From Amycolatopsis vastitatis (GTDB taxonomy: Bacteria > Actinomycetota > Actinomycetes > Mycobacteriales > Pseudonocardiaceae): a stretch of 64,000 nucleotides of DNA. The translations under genes and the position numbers were made by a program. Under the pieces are notes generated by a model that worked only from the letters and a program-made list of their open reading frames with translations, was not told where the DNA came from and ran no database searches. The stretch spans positions 1 through 64,000 of the forward strand of contig NZ_NMUL01000023.1 in the NCBI RefSeq assembly GCF_002234595.1. Direction: 5' to 3'. Positions 39,050-48,219 of the stretch are shown here, piece by piece (positions within the stretch are counted from its first letter, which is position 1; every line of letters starts with the position of its first letter).

Positions 39050-42000
39050 TTGGCTCGCATCTACCTCACATGGGGCGAAGACCACCCGCTGATCATGAGC
39101 GCAGTCCACGTGCTGACGGAAACTTTCCGCAGTTACGAGATTGTCCCGAAGTCGCCACCTGAGGGCCAACGAAAAGATTTTTTTCGAGACATAACCGTCG
39201 TAGTCGCATTTTTTTCTGCGCCACTTGATATCCCTTCAACGCCGGACCAGAAGGTACACGATGAAGTAGCCGCAGCCCTGTCCGAGGATGTTCCGGTAGT
39301 TCCCGTCCTGGTCGATCGGACACCAATTCCCTCGGAACTGCCACCCCAACTAGCGGCCCTGTCCAACATACTGTTCGGAAATCTACGCAAAGGCCACCTG
39401 GAAGAAGATATTGCCGAGATCATAGAAGGTATTGAGCGATGGATGTCCCCCAAGGCTCTTGCCGCAGCGAGAGTCTCTGAGAACAAGATCGCCGAAGTAC
39501 GCGCGCTCCACGTCGCCACATCGTCCGATGAACTCCTCATCGACGGCCTCCACCGACATCACCTTCAGATCCTCGTCGGCCGAAGGGGATCCGGCCTGAG
39601 GGCCAGCGCGCTCGCGACCTTGACGAGTCTGACGAACGATATATACCGGATTTCCTCGCCATCACTCGAAGCTCTTGAGCAGATGCAGTTCCAGCTCAAC
39701 AGCCGGTCCGGCCTTCTGGCAGAAATCACCCGCGGAGCAATGCATGCGACTGCGCCAGACCTGCTGTACAAGCTGGCAAATCTGCTCACTACGATCGATA
39801 CGTATCTGGTCATCATCCTGTTCGGCCGACCACAGGATGTCGACAATCTACCTACCGAGTTCGTAGTCCAGCACACAGCCGCACCTTCTCGGGAGGTGTT
39901 CGACAGACACTTCCGACACCTCGTCGCCAACGATTCCGACGACGTACGCATCCGTGCCCTCGCCCACCGGAACAAGCCGGAAGTGCAGACCGAGCTGGAC
40001 GAGGCCATGCCCGACAAAGCGGCCACCCTGGCCGCGCAGATCGTAAAGCAGGCACAGGGCGGTGACCGGCCGGCACGAGAAATGATCGACCCCGACGGCA
40101 GCGAACTCCCCCTACCCGCTCGCGGGCCCCGCGACGCCCGGATCAACCGGGACTACTGGACCACGGACGATACCCTGGGCCACCGGAGTTACGCAGAAGC
40201 CATAGCTGCGTTCGTCCGCCATGCCGACACGCGGCCGCCGCTCACCATTGGAATCAGCGGGGCGTGGGGAGCCGGCAAGACTTCGCTCATGCGGATGGTG
40301 CAGGAACTATTGGACCCTCCCGCGGACAAGGAACGCTGGACCCGGCAGCAGATCAAGTTCTCGCGGGGCTCCCGGGACGTGCTGCTGGATCGAGTCTCCC
40401 CCCGCGTCGACGAAGCCGCGCCCCGCCGGATCACCGTCGGAGAGCTGTTTCGCCGAGTGCGCAGGTGGACGAGGGCCGACGAGGTAGAGCTCCGCGACCT
40501 CGACGTGACAGCTCCGGACAGTCCCACGCTTTCCGAAGCGGACTGGCGCCCGACCGTATGGTTCAACCCGTGGATGTACCAGAACGGCGAACAAGTGTGG
40601 GCGGGCCTCGCCCACGAGATCATAACGCAGATCACCGGAAGGATGGCACGCGGCGATCGGGAGCGGTTTTGGCTCGAACTGAATCTGCGCCGGGTCGACC
40701 GGCAAGCCGTGCGGCGCAGGGTGTACCGAGCGTTGTGGGAGCGACTCCTGCCCTTGCTGGCCGGTTTCGCCGCACTTGCACTTCTCCTCGGCACAGCTCT
40801 GCTCACGAGCTGGCTGCTCCCTGTAGCTCGCGAAGTGCTGCGCAGTCTCGCCGGCGCCATCGCGCCACTCGGCACACTAGGCATCCTCGGCAGCTTCGCC
40901 TTGCGAGTGAAGAAGTTCCTGCACGAGGACGCCGCATCCCAGTTTCGTTCGCTAGTGAGCGAGCCGAGCTTGCCCGCGGCGGCCCGGAAGTTCTCCGCAG
41001 ATCAGACGCAAGGCGCGCTGGACACGCTGCTACCCGATCCCGACTACCGCACCAGACTCGGCTTTCTGCACCTCGTGCAGACCGACATGCGGCACGCGCT
41101 CGACCTCGTGGCGACACCGAGCCGACCGCTCGTCGTCTTTGTCGACGACCTGGACCGCTGCTCGCCGGGCACCGTTTGCCAAGTGATCGAGGCGGTCAAC
41201 CTGTTCCTGGCCGGAGAATTCCCGAACTGCATTTTCCTGCTGGCTGTCGAGCCATCGGTGATAGCCGCGCACATCGAGTCGACCTACAAGGACCTGGCTG
41301 ACAACCTACGGCAGAGTGCAAGCGTGGACCGTCATTCACCGCTGGGCTGGCGGTTCCTCGAGAAGATCGTGCAGCTGCCGATGAACCTGCCATCGCAGGC
41401 CGATCGTTCGCCGAGCACTTATCTGAAGTCGTTGTTCGCTTCAGGCAGCATCGACCGCGCCCCGCTTACCGCAAAGGAAAATATTTTCAGCAAGGGGGGA
41501 CAGACCAAGGAGGTGTCCGAGGTCGTTCACTCGGCGGAAAAGATCGACAAAATCGCAGCAGCAATCCGCGACCATCAGCCGACGATCGAACAACTTCCGC
41601 AACTCCGCCACCTCGTACAGTACGAAGTCCTCGGCGACGTCGGCGCGAAGCTCCAGCCAGAGACGGTACAGGCCGCACTCCGAGTCTTCAGCGAACTATA
41701 TTCCGACGCTGACGCATACGAACCCATCGTCGCGGCGATGGACGACGCCAAGATCAGGAACCCCCGTGAAATCAAACGCTTCGTCAACCTTTACCGATTT
41801 TACACGTTCATCGGACACCGGACGAATCTTTCCACCGACGCGACCGCCACGCCCGAAACGACGGCCAAGATAGTGACACTCACTCTGCGCTGGCCGCACC
41901 TGCGCAACACGTTGCGCGCTCTCTCCCCAGACGAAACCCGAACCGTACTTGAGGTACTGGAGCAGAGCGCCCGCGCCGACTCAGGCGATCTCACCGGCTG

Positions 42001-42133
42001 GTACCAGGCGCTCCAAGAGTGCGGGCTGGCCGAGGAGGGCACGCGTGAGCCGAACCGGTCCTCGACCAACGCACTTCGTCGGTTTCTCGCCACCGATCCT
42101 CCCATCGCCGAAGCCGCTCACCGGTTCGCGTGA
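39050..42133 (+). CDS. TIR - degenerate P-loop - KAP NTPase fusion
   Basis: A 1027-residue protein. Residues 1-130 look like a bacterial TIR domain: RIYLTWGEDH, HDEVAAAL (E72 at the NADase Glu position) and VPVVPVLVDRTPIPSELPPQL. Residues ~165-300 hold a second nucleotide-binding-like fold whose P-loop, GRRGSGLR (177-184), lacks the Lys. From ~375 on it is a KAP P-loop NTPase: Walker A GAWGAGKT (404-411), VWFNPWMYQNGEQVWAGL, two inserted membrane helices (~563-620), Walker B VVFVDDLDRCSP (~695). KAP and TIR proteins are both linked to phage or plasmid defence, so an NAD-consuming or membrane-acting abortive-infection protein is a reasonable guess, not shown. The gene lies in a decayed mobile island and its codons are richer in A/T than those around it. 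The start is TTG 39050, eight bases after GGGAGG. Confidence 0.85.
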   Translation: MARIYLTWGEDHPLIMSAVHVLTETFRSYEIVPKSPPEGQRKDFFRDITVVVAFFSAPLDIPSTPDQKVHDEVAAALSEDVPVVPVLVDRTPIPSELPPQLAALSNILFGNLRKGHLEEDIAEIIEGIERWMSPKALAAARVSENKIAEVRALHVATSSDELLIDGLHRHHLQILVGRRGSGLRASALATLTSLTNDIYRISSPSLEALEQMQFQLNSRSGLLAEITRGAMHATAPDLLYKLANLLTTIDTYLVIILFGRPQDVDNLPTEFVVQHTAAPSREVFDRHFRHLVANDSDDVRIRALAHRNKPEVQTELDEAMPDKAATLAAQIVKQAQGGDRPAREMIDPDGSELPLPARGPRDARINRDYWTTDDTLGHRSYAEAIAAFVRHADTRPPLTIGISGAWGAGKTSLMRMVQELLDPPADKERWTRQQIKFSRGSRDVLLDRVSPRVDEAAPRRITVGELFRRVRRWTRADEVELRDLDVTAPDSPTLSEADWRPTVWFNPWMYQNGEQVWAGLAHEIITQITGRMARGDRERFWLELNLRRVDRQAVRRRVYRALWERLLPLLAGFAALALLLGTALLTSWLLPVAREVLRSLAGAIAPLGTLGILGSFALRVKKFLHEDAASQFRSLVSEPSLPAAARKFSADQTQGALDTLLPDPDYRTRLGFLHLVQTDMRHALDLVATPSRPLVVFVDDLDRCSPGTVCQVIEAVNLFLAGEFPNCIFLLAVEPSVIAAHIESTYKDLADNLRQSASVDRHSPLGWRFLEKIVQLPMNLPSQADRSPSTYLKSLFASGSIDRAPLTAKENIFSKGGQTKEVSEVVHSAEKIDKIAAAIRDHQPTIEQLPQLRHLVQYEVLGDVGAKLQPETVQAALRVFSELYSDADAYEPIVAAMDDAKIRNPREIKRFVNLYRFYTFIGHRTNLSTDATATPETTAKIVTLTLRWPHLRNTLRALSPDETRTVLEVLEQSARADSGDLTGWYQALQECGLAEEGTREPNRSSTNALRRFLATDPPIAEAAHRFA

Positions 42134-42485
42134 ACGTCCCGCATCGCGAGTTGCCCTCTGGACCACGGCGCCGGACCCGTTCAGACGCTGGTCGCCCGCA
42201 GGATCAGGTCGGCGACCTCTTCCGAGTCGAAAGGGGAATACGGTGCACAAAGCGCCGTCGATGTGACCACCTCGGCACACGCTCGCTCAGCCATGAAGTG
42301 CGGCGCGCGCCGCGCCGGTAGACTTCCCGGTACTTCGAAGCAGTCGATTTAGCGTTGCTCGGCGATGCGGCCATGCATCGCCGGAAGCTGGCAAATTGAC
42401 TGGAACGATTACCCTGGATACTGGCGACCTGCCAGTGTCGTGCGTCGTTAATTGGTTTACGGCGTGGGGTTCGCGATGATGGGTC
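42134..42485. other. Gap between the TIR-KAP gene and the IS fragment
   Basis: No coding sequence is supported here. A perfect hairpin, GGCGATGC-ggccat-GCATCGCC (42361-42382), could be the terminator of the TIR-KAP gene or part of an IS end. The A+T content is higher than in the flanks. Confidence 0.4.
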
Positions 42486-42710
42486 ATGCCTTCGTCGGGT
42501 TTGGTGGTAAGTGTCGAGGACCGGGCGACGTTGGAGTCGGGGACGCGGTCGCGGGCGATCCGGGCGAGTCATGTCGAGCGGGCCCGGATTGTGCTGGCGA
42601 TCGCGGACGGGCATGGAACTGCGGACACGGCGCGGCTGGTCGGGGTGTCCCGTCCGACGGTGATCAAGTGGCGTGACCGGTTCGCCTCGATCGGAGGACT
42701 TAATCCGTGA
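42486..42710 (+). mobile_element. IS630-family transposase, N-terminal fragment
   Basis: Seventy-four residues with the IS630-type N-terminal helix-turn-helix: RAIRASHVERARIVLAIADG, then TARLVGVSRPTVIKWRDRF. The family is normally around 350 residues; the frame ends right after the HTH and no DDE catalytic domain follows, so the element is dead. Confidence 0.7.
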
Positions 42711-43275
42711 CGAACGCTGCGACTCCGCGGACACCACACCAGCGACGCGAGGCGCCGACCCACCGCTAATCGTGGGCGGGACCGACGCACGGGTCCTGGG
42801 CGGACGGTCGGCCGATGCCGAGGAGGAGCTTGGCCGTGGTCCAGTCGTCAAACATGGCGTTCTGGGCGCCATCGAAAGCGACCTGCTCGGCGCACGCTGC
42901 GTTCTCGACGGAGTCCTTACTGTTGGAGTTTCTTCTTACCGAGCGGGGCTCCGGCTACAAGTTCCTTGGGTCCTTCAGGGCGCCGCCGAGTTCCAGTGAC
43001 AGAGAGTTTTCTTCGACCAGGGCGAGTTCCGTCCCGGTCGGCCGCAGGGCCCGCACCCGGCGGTCGGCGGGCGAGCGCGAGGACGGCCAGGCGGACCGGT
43101 GGGTGGCGTTCTCCACGCTCGCCATCACGTGCTGACGCAAGGGCAACCAGTTCGTCTTCGCCGAGCAGCGTCCGCCGGCCTTGGTCCGTCCCTGCAGCGG
43201 TGGCGAACGCGATCAGGTCACCTATCCGCGTGGTCGAACATCGAGCCCTCCGCGCCGACCTCTCGGCGTCCAGCC
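42711..43275. other. Degraded region of the island
   Basis: Several frames stay open on both strands but none has a convincing start, and none matches a family I recognise. A minus-strand stretch ending near 42770 (AQNAMFDDWTTAKLLLGIG) reads like protein but has no clear beginning. I treat the region as decayed sequence downstream of the DUF2637 remnant. Confidence 0.35.
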
Positions 43276-43582
43276 TTACCCCCATTGGCCTGCACAGATA
43301 GGGTCGGCAACATTCAGAGCAAGCGTCGCGATGCTGACAGCGAGGATGAGCCGCCGAGCCGGCCGCAGCACCCCTTCCGGAGCGCCGTGCATCGCCAGCT
43401 ACCAGCAAGCCGAGCACGGTCAAGTCCAGGGCTGGGGCCACCAGCGGAGCGACGTATGCCGGAACACCGATTCGCAACGCCAAGGCCAGGACATTCCCGA
43501 AGCCGAAAAGGAAGGTCAGCCCGATGACGATGCTCATCATCGTGGTGACGAACCTGCTCACGCTGGACGAGGAGCCCATCAC
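43276..43582 (-). pseudogene. DUF2637-type membrane protein, frameshifted
   Basis: The first part (IVIGLTFLFGFGNVLALALR, then VPAYVAPLVAPALDLTVLGLLVA) is the membrane region of a DUF2637 protein, a family common in actinobacterial integrative elements. The continuation, LRPARRLILAVSIATLALNV then ADPICAGQWG and a stop at 43276, lies in another frame, so at least one frameshift separates them; the expected last third is gone. Confidence 0.6.
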
Positions 43583-43672
43583 CGCCTCCCGCGCTTCGAC
43601 GAGAGGTCGTACGTGCCCTCGATGACCAGCGTGCCAGCCAGCCGAGGCCGATCAGGGCGATGATGGTCTGCG

Positions 43673-43749
43673 TGGTGCCCCCGACGGGACTCGAACCCGC
43701 ACTGAATCGATTTTAAGTCGACTGCCTCTGCCGGTTGGGCTACGGGGGC
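43673..43749 (-). tRNA. tRNA with UAA anticodon and short variable loop (Leu?)
   Basis: Folds as a full cloverleaf on the minus strand: acceptor GCCCCCG/CGGGGGC, D-arm GCC/GGC, anticodon arm GTCGA-CTTAAAA-TCGAT, a five-base variable loop, T-arm GCGGG-TTCGAGT-CCCGT, discriminator A and an encoded CCA. The anticodon is therefore UAA, which reads leucine UUA. True tRNA-Leu is class II with a long variable arm, which is absent here, so isotype is uncertain. Its 3' end faces the decayed island at 37.7-43.6 kb, so it may have been the integration site. Confidence 0.85.
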
Positions 43750-43825
43750 ACCGCACACTCTAGGTGATGGCCTCACTTCAGCGTCCGCGGAGTCGAGGCA
43801 AGACGTGCGCGAAGTCCCGAAACGG

Positions 43826-43860
43826 CGAGTGCCCCCGGTCGCTGCGACCGGGGGCACTCG
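43826..43860 (-). terminator. Strong hairpin after the NADH dehydrogenase gene
   Basis: Perfect 16-bp stem, 43826-43841 against 43845-43860, with a three-base loop (CTG). It lies 12 bases downstream of the minus-strand stop codon at 43873, with no T-run, as is usual in high-GC actinobacteria. Confidence 0.8.
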
Positions 43861-43872
43861 AGCAGAACTGCG

Positions 43873-45207
43873 TCAGGACTTCGAGACGCGGGCGAACTCG
43901 TCCTTCGGGTTGTTGATCTGCCCGAGCGAGATGACCTCGCGCCTGAACAGCCCGCCCAGGATCCAGTCGAACAGGATGCGGATGCGGCGGTTCCACGTCG
44001 GCATCGCCTTGAGGTGGTAGGCGCGGTGGAACAGCCAGGCCGGGAAGCCCTTGATCTTCAGGTTCAGCGCGTCCGCGACGCCCTTGTGGAGGCCGAGGCT
44101 CGCCACCGCGCCGAGGTTCTTGTGGAAGTAGTCCTTCGGCTTGCCGCCGCGCAGGACCTTGATGATGTTCTTCGCCAGGAGGCGGGCCTGGCGGACCGCG
44201 TGCTGGGCGTTCGGGGGGCAGGTCGCCGTCGGGTCCTCTTCCGTGCGGGACAGGTCCGGGATCGCCGCGTTGTCGCCCGCCGTCCACACGTCCGGGTGGC
44301 CCACCACCTGCATGGCCGCCGTTGCCTCGAGGCGGCCGCGCTTGTCCAGCGGGAGGTCCGAGTTGGCCAGCACCGGATTGGCCTTCACGCCCGCGGTCCA
44401 GATGATCGTGTCGGTGTCGAACTCGGTTCCGTCGGACAGCACGACGTGGCCGTTCTCGAACGACTTCGCCGCCGTCGACAGGTAGACCTCGATGCCGCGC
44501 TTCTCCAGCTGCTCGACCGTGTACACGCCCAGGGTCTCGCGGACCTCGGGGAGGATCCGGCCGGCGGCCTCGACGAGCACCCAGCGGATGTCGGAGGTCT
44601 CGATGTTCGGGTAGTAGTTCTCCACCGCGAACCGGGTCATGTCCTCGAGCTCGGCCAGCGCCTCGATGCCCGCGAACCCGCCGCCGACCACCGTGAACGT
44701 CAGCAGGCGCTTGCGCAGCTCGGGGTCGAGCGTGCTGGCCGCCTCGTCGAGCTTCGTCATGATGTGGTTGCGCAGGTAGATCGCCTCGCCGATGGTCTTG
44801 AAGGCGATGCCTTCCTCGACCAGGCCCGGGATCGGCAGGATGCGGGCCACCGCGCCCAGGGCGACGACCAGGATGTCGTAGCCGAGCTGCTCGATGTGGC
44901 CGTCGGCCGCCTCGACCGTGACGGACTTCTTCTCGTTCTCGATCTTGGTGACGCGCGCGGTCAGCACGTGGCAGCGCTTGAGCACCCGCCGCAGCGGCAC
45001 GACCACGTGCCGGGGCTCGATCGCGCCGGCCGCGGCCTCCGGGAGGAACGGCGCGTAGGTCATGTGGGGCTGCGGGTCAACGACGGTCACGGAGGCCTCG
45101 TTGGCCCGGAGCATCTTCTGGAGGCCGTACGCCGTGTAGAGCCCGACGTACCCACCACCGAGGACGAGGATCCGAGTCGGTTCCGACTTCGACTTCGCAG
45201 CAGCCAT
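43873..45207 (-). CDS. ndh: Type II NADH dehydrogenase (NDH-2)
   Basis: A 444-residue FAD/NAD-dependent oxidoreductase of the inner-leaflet membrane. FAD site LVLGGGYVGLYTA at the N-terminus, NAD site FTVVGGGFAGIEALAEL (~residue 170), and the second FAD motif VWTAGDNAAIPDLS. The C-terminal amphipathic part (RRIRILFDWILGGLFRREVI) is the usual membrane anchor. It passes electrons from NADH to menaquinone without pumping protons. Single gene, with its own terminator downstream. Confidence 0.93.
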   Translation of the reverse strand: MAAAKSKSEPTRILVLGGGYVGLYTAYGLQKMLRANEASVTVVDPQPHMTYAPFLPEAAAGAIEPRHVVVPLRRVLKRCHVLTARVTKIENEKKSVTVEAADGHIEQLGYDILVVALGAVARILPIPGLVEEGIAFKTIGEAIYLRNHIMTKLDEAASTLDPELRKRLLTFTVVGGGFAGIEALAELEDMTRFAVENYYPNIETSDIRWVLVEAAGRILPEVRETLGVYTVEQLEKRGIEVYLSTAAKSFENGHVVLSDGTEFDTDTIIWTAGVKANPVLANSDLPLDKRGRLEATAAMQVVGHPDVWTAGDNAAIPDLSRTEEDPTATCPPNAQHAVRQARLLAKNIIKVLRGGKPKDYFHKNLGAVASLGLHKGVADALNLKIKGFPAWLFHRAYHLKAMPTWNRRIRILFDWILGGLFRREVISLGQINNPKDEFARVSKS

Positions 45208-45291
45208 GTCCTCATGGTGACACCTTCGCCGCGTCCCCGCTCGGGGGCCCCATCCGGCTGTGACCAGCGTCGCTGCGGTTTCCGTAACGAT

Positions 45292-45975
45292 TCAGTCCGG
45301 TCCTGTCACCGAGGTCGCGGCACGGAAGACGTCCACCACCATGGCGTGGGTCACCCGGTGCGTCTGGACATTGCGCGGCGAGACGTGATAACAGCCGAAT
45401 ACGCGCAGGTCGCCGAGTTCGAGCGACGCCCCGTGCGCGAACGCCGGACGCGGCTGCGGCACCGGCCACCCGGCCGCTTCCAGCACGGGCAGCAACGCCT
45501 GCCAGCCGAACGCGCCGAGCACCACGATCGCCCGCAGTGTCGGACGTAACAGTGCCAGCTCCTCCGCGAGCCACGGGCGGCAGGTGTCCCGCTCGGCCGG
45601 GGTCGGCTTGTTCTCCGGCGGGGCACACCGCACCGGCGAGACGAGCCGGGTGCCGTACAGCTCCAGGCCGTCGCCGATCGACGTCGACGTCGGCTGGGAC
45701 GCGAGCCCGACCTCGTGCAGGACCCGGAACAGGAAGTCACCCGACGGGTCGCCGGTGAACATCCGGCCGGTGCGGTTGCCGCCGTGCGCCGAGGGGGCCA
45801 GGCCGACGACCGCGAGCGACGCGTCCGGCGGCCCGAAGCCCGGCACCGGGCGCGCCCAGTACTCCTCGCCGCGGAACGCCGCCTTGGTGCCCGCGACGCC
45901 TTCCCGCCAGGCGACCAGCCGCGGGCAGGCGCGGCACCCCGCCACCGCCGAGTCCAGCTCGGCGAGGGACCTCAT
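45292..45975 (-). CDS. Uracil-DNA glycosylase, family 5 (UdgB-like)
   Basis: A 227-residue base-excision repair enzyme. CRACPRLV and later Cys residues (CAPPENKPTPAERDTC, CYHVSPRN) fit the iron-sulphur ligands. Motif A reads GLAPSAHGGNRTGRMFTGD, which lacks the Asp of families 1 and 4, as in family 5, and motif B is HVSPRNVQTHRVT. It removes uracil and some deaminated bases. The ATG at 45975 overlaps the endonuclease V stop as ATGA, so the two repair genes form an operon. Confidence 0.9.
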   Translation of the reverse strand: MRSLAELDSAVAGCRACPRLVAWREGVAGTKAAFRGEEYWARPVPGFGPPDASLAVVGLAPSAHGGNRTGRMFTGDPSGDFLFRVLHEVGLASQPTSTSIGDGLELYGTRLVSPVRCAPPENKPTPAERDTCRPWLAEELALLRPTLRAIVVLGAFGWQALLPVLEAAGWPVPQPRPAFAHGASLELGDLRVFGCYHVSPRNVQTHRVTHAMVVDVFRAATSVTGPD

Positions 45976-46631
45976 CGCAGTGCCGCCCGTGACAGCCGGT
46001 CGGCGTGCCGCGTGGTCTCGGGCAGCCGGTAGCGCGGGGTGAGCGCCAGCGTGAGCCGGCAGGCGTGGGCCAGGCCGATCCGGTGCCCGGCCGAGACGTA
46101 CACCGGCTTGACGCCGTCCTGGGTCCGCAGCACGGCGCCGACCAGCTCTCCGGCGTCGACCAGCGGCGCCGAACAGCCCCGGGAGGCCGGCGGAGGCTCG
46201 TGCGAGCCGATGAACGGCGTCTTGCCGACGCCGAACGCGGGCAGCCCGGTCAGGACGCCGAGGTGGCAGGCGAGGCCGAAGCGGCGCGGGTGCGCGAGGC
46301 CGTGGCCGTCGCAGACGAGGATGTCGGGCGTGCGCTCCAGCCGGTCCAGCGCGGCCAGCAGCGGCGGCAGCTCGCGGAAGGCGAACAGGCCCGGCTCGTA
46401 CGGGAAGACGGCCTTCGCGCGGTGTGTCCGTTCCTCGACCACGGTGAGCCCGGCGGTCTCGAGGGTGACGACCGCCGCGGCGATGCCGCCGGCGTCGTCG
46501 TAGGCGACGTCGAGGCCGGTGACCGTCGGCGGCAGCTCGGGGAGGTCGTCGGTGAGGTCGACCCGGCCGCGCAGTCGTTCCTGCGTGGCGAGCGCTTCCT
46601 CGATCGTCGAGGGCCAGTCCTCGGTGTGCAC
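45972..46631 (-). CDS. nfi: Endonuclease V
   Basis: A 219-residue nuclease that nicks DNA 3' of deoxyinosine. Motifs GLDVAYDD (catalytic Asp), FPYEPGLFAFRELP (DNA wedge region) and ILVCDGHGLAHPRRFGLACH are intact. GTG at 46631 is the first reasonable start; the open frame upstream is a shadow of the S10 peptidase gene, which is divergent and starts 48 bases away. Paired with the uracil-DNA glycosylase, so both gene products deal with deaminated bases. Confidence 0.92.
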   Translation of the reverse strand: MHTEDWPSTIEEALATQERLRGRVDLTDDLPELPPTVTGLDVAYDDAGGIAAAVVTLETAGLTVVEERTHRAKAVFPYEPGLFAFRELPPLLAALDRLERTPDILVCDGHGLAHPRRFGLACHLGVLTGLPAFGVGKTPFIGSHEPPPASRGCSAPLVDAGELVGAVLRTQDGVKPVYVSAGHRIGLAHACRLTLALTPRYRLPETTRHADRLSRAALR

Positions 46632-46679
46632 CAGGTCACCCTGCCACAGCCGCCCGTCCGCGCCGACTAAGTTGGGCCC

Positions 46680-48173
46680 ATGGCGGACACCACCCCCGAA
46701 GAGGCTCCCGAGCCGAAGGCCGCGGAGGCCACGGAGATCCCGGCCGAGCCCACCGACGACATCGTCACGACCGGGCACACGCTGACCGTGAAGCGGAAGA
46801 AGCTCGCGTACACGGCGAAGGCGGGCCGGGTCGTCCTCCGCAAGGAGGTCGTCAAGGACGGCAAGTCCGAGGGCTTCAAGGCGAAGGCCGAGGTGTTCAT
46901 CACCTCCTACACCCTCGACGACGCCGATCCGGGGACGCGGCCGGTGACGTTCGCCTTCAACGGCGGGCCCGGCTCGTCGAGCATCTGGCTGCACATGGGC
47001 CTGCTGGGGCCGCGGCGGGTGCTCTCGGGCGACGTCGACGACCTGGTGCCGCCGCCGTACGGGCTGGCGGACAACCCGGAAACGCTGCTGACGCACAGTG
47101 ACCTGGTGTTCATCGACCCGGTGTCGACCGGCTACTCGCGGGTCGCGGGCGGCGAGGAGACCAAGGACTTCCACGGCTTCAAGGGCGACATCGAGTCGGT
47201 CGGCGAGATCATCCGGCTGTGGGTGTCGCGGCACCAGCGCTGGCTGTCGCCGAAGTTCCTGGCCGGCGAGTCCTACGGCACGCTGCGCGCCGCCGGGCTG
47301 GCCGCGCACCTGCAGGACCGGCACGGGCTCTACCTCAACGGCCTGCTGCTGATCTCGTCGGTGCTCGACCTCGGCACACTGCGGTTCACCGAGGGCAACG
47401 ACCTGCCGTACTCGCTGTACGTGCCGACGTACGCGGCGATCGCGCACTACCACGGCCTGCACGGCGAGCGCCCGCTCGACGACGTGCTCGCCGACGCCGA
47501 GGACTTCGCGGCGAAGGAGCTGCCGTGGGCGCTCTCGCGCGGCGCGCGGCTGTCCACTCAGGACCGGGCCGACGCGGTGGCCACGCTGGCGTCGCTGACC
47601 GGGCTCACCGAGTCCTATGTGGACCGGGTGAACCTGCGGATCGAGCACATCCGCTTCTTCACCGAGCTGCTGCGCGACCGCGGCCTGACGGTCGGCCGGA
47701 TGGACGGCCGGTTCACGACGTGGGAGCCGGACGGCGGCCGCGAGCACATGAGCGACGACCCGTCGATCTCGCGGGTCATCGGGGCCTACGCGGCGGCGTT
47801 CAACCACTACGTGCGGGCCGATCTCGGGTACGAGAACGACCTGCCGTACGAGCTCATCCACGAGGACACGTTCAAGGCGTGGTCGTACTCGGACTTCGAG
47901 GGCCGCTCGGTGTCGGTGGTGGACTCGCTGAGCGCGGCGATGCGCGCGAACCCGCACCTGAAGGTGCACGTCGCCTTCGGCCACTACGACGGCGCGACGG
48001 CGTACTTCGCGGCCGAGCACGTGCTGGCCCGCCTGCAGATCCCCGAAGAACTGCGGGACAACATCGACACGGCGTACTACCCGGCGGGTCACATGATGTA
48101 CGTCCACGAGCCGACCCGGGTGCAGCAGGCGAAGGACCTGGCGAAGTTCGTCAAGAAGGCGTCGAACCGCTGA
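46680..48173 (+). CDS. Peptidase S10, serine carboxypeptidase family
   Basis: A 497-residue alpha/beta-hydrolase peptidase. FNGGPGSSSIW (oxyanion region), AGESYGT (nucleophile Ser), GHYDGATAY (Asp) and YYPAGHMMY (His) make a complete triad. No signal peptide is visible; the N-terminus is acidic and Pro/Glu-rich, so it is probably cytoplasmic, which is usual for the actinobacterial members. A strong hairpin follows the stop codon. Confidence 0.92.
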   Translation: MADTTPEEAPEPKAAEATEIPAEPTDDIVTTGHTLTVKRKKLAYTAKAGRVVLRKEVVKDGKSEGFKAKAEVFITSYTLDDADPGTRPVTFAFNGGPGSSSIWLHMGLLGPRRVLSGDVDDLVPPPYGLADNPETLLTHSDLVFIDPVSTGYSRVAGGEETKDFHGFKGDIESVGEIIRLWVSRHQRWLSPKFLAGESYGTLRAAGLAAHLQDRHGLYLNGLLLISSVLDLGTLRFTEGNDLPYSLYVPTYAAIAHYHGLHGERPLDDVLADAEDFAAKELPWALSRGARLSTQDRADAVATLASLTGLTESYVDRVNLRIEHIRFFTELLRDRGLTVGRMDGRFTTWEPDGGREHMSDDPSISRVIGAYAAAFNHYVRADLGYENDLPYELIHEDTFKAWSYSDFEGRSVSVVDSLSAAMRANPHLKVHVAFGHYDGATAYFAAEHVLARLQIPEELRDNIDTAYYPAGHMMYVHEPTRVQQAKDLAKFVKKASNR

Positions 48174-48177
48174 GTCC

Positions 48178-48210
48178 GGCGGGTGGTGCCCAGGCCGGGC
48201 ACCACCCGCC
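48178..48210. terminator. Bidirectional terminator hairpin
   Basis: GGCGGGTGGTGCCC and GGGCACCACCCGCC form a perfect 14-bp stem with a five-base loop between the stop of the S10 peptidase gene (+) and the stop of the membrane-protein gene (-). It can serve both convergent transcripts. Confidence 0.85.
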
Positions 48211-48219
48211 CGGAGCTCG

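Noticed and set aside
37740..43750. CRISPR array or restriction-modification genes in the island
   Set aside because: I saw no regularly spaced repeats and no methyltransferase, nuclease or Cas motifs there.
46632..48107. Endonuclease V frame extended to 711 residues
   Set aside because: The extra part is the antisense shadow of the S10 peptidase and has no nuclease motifs.
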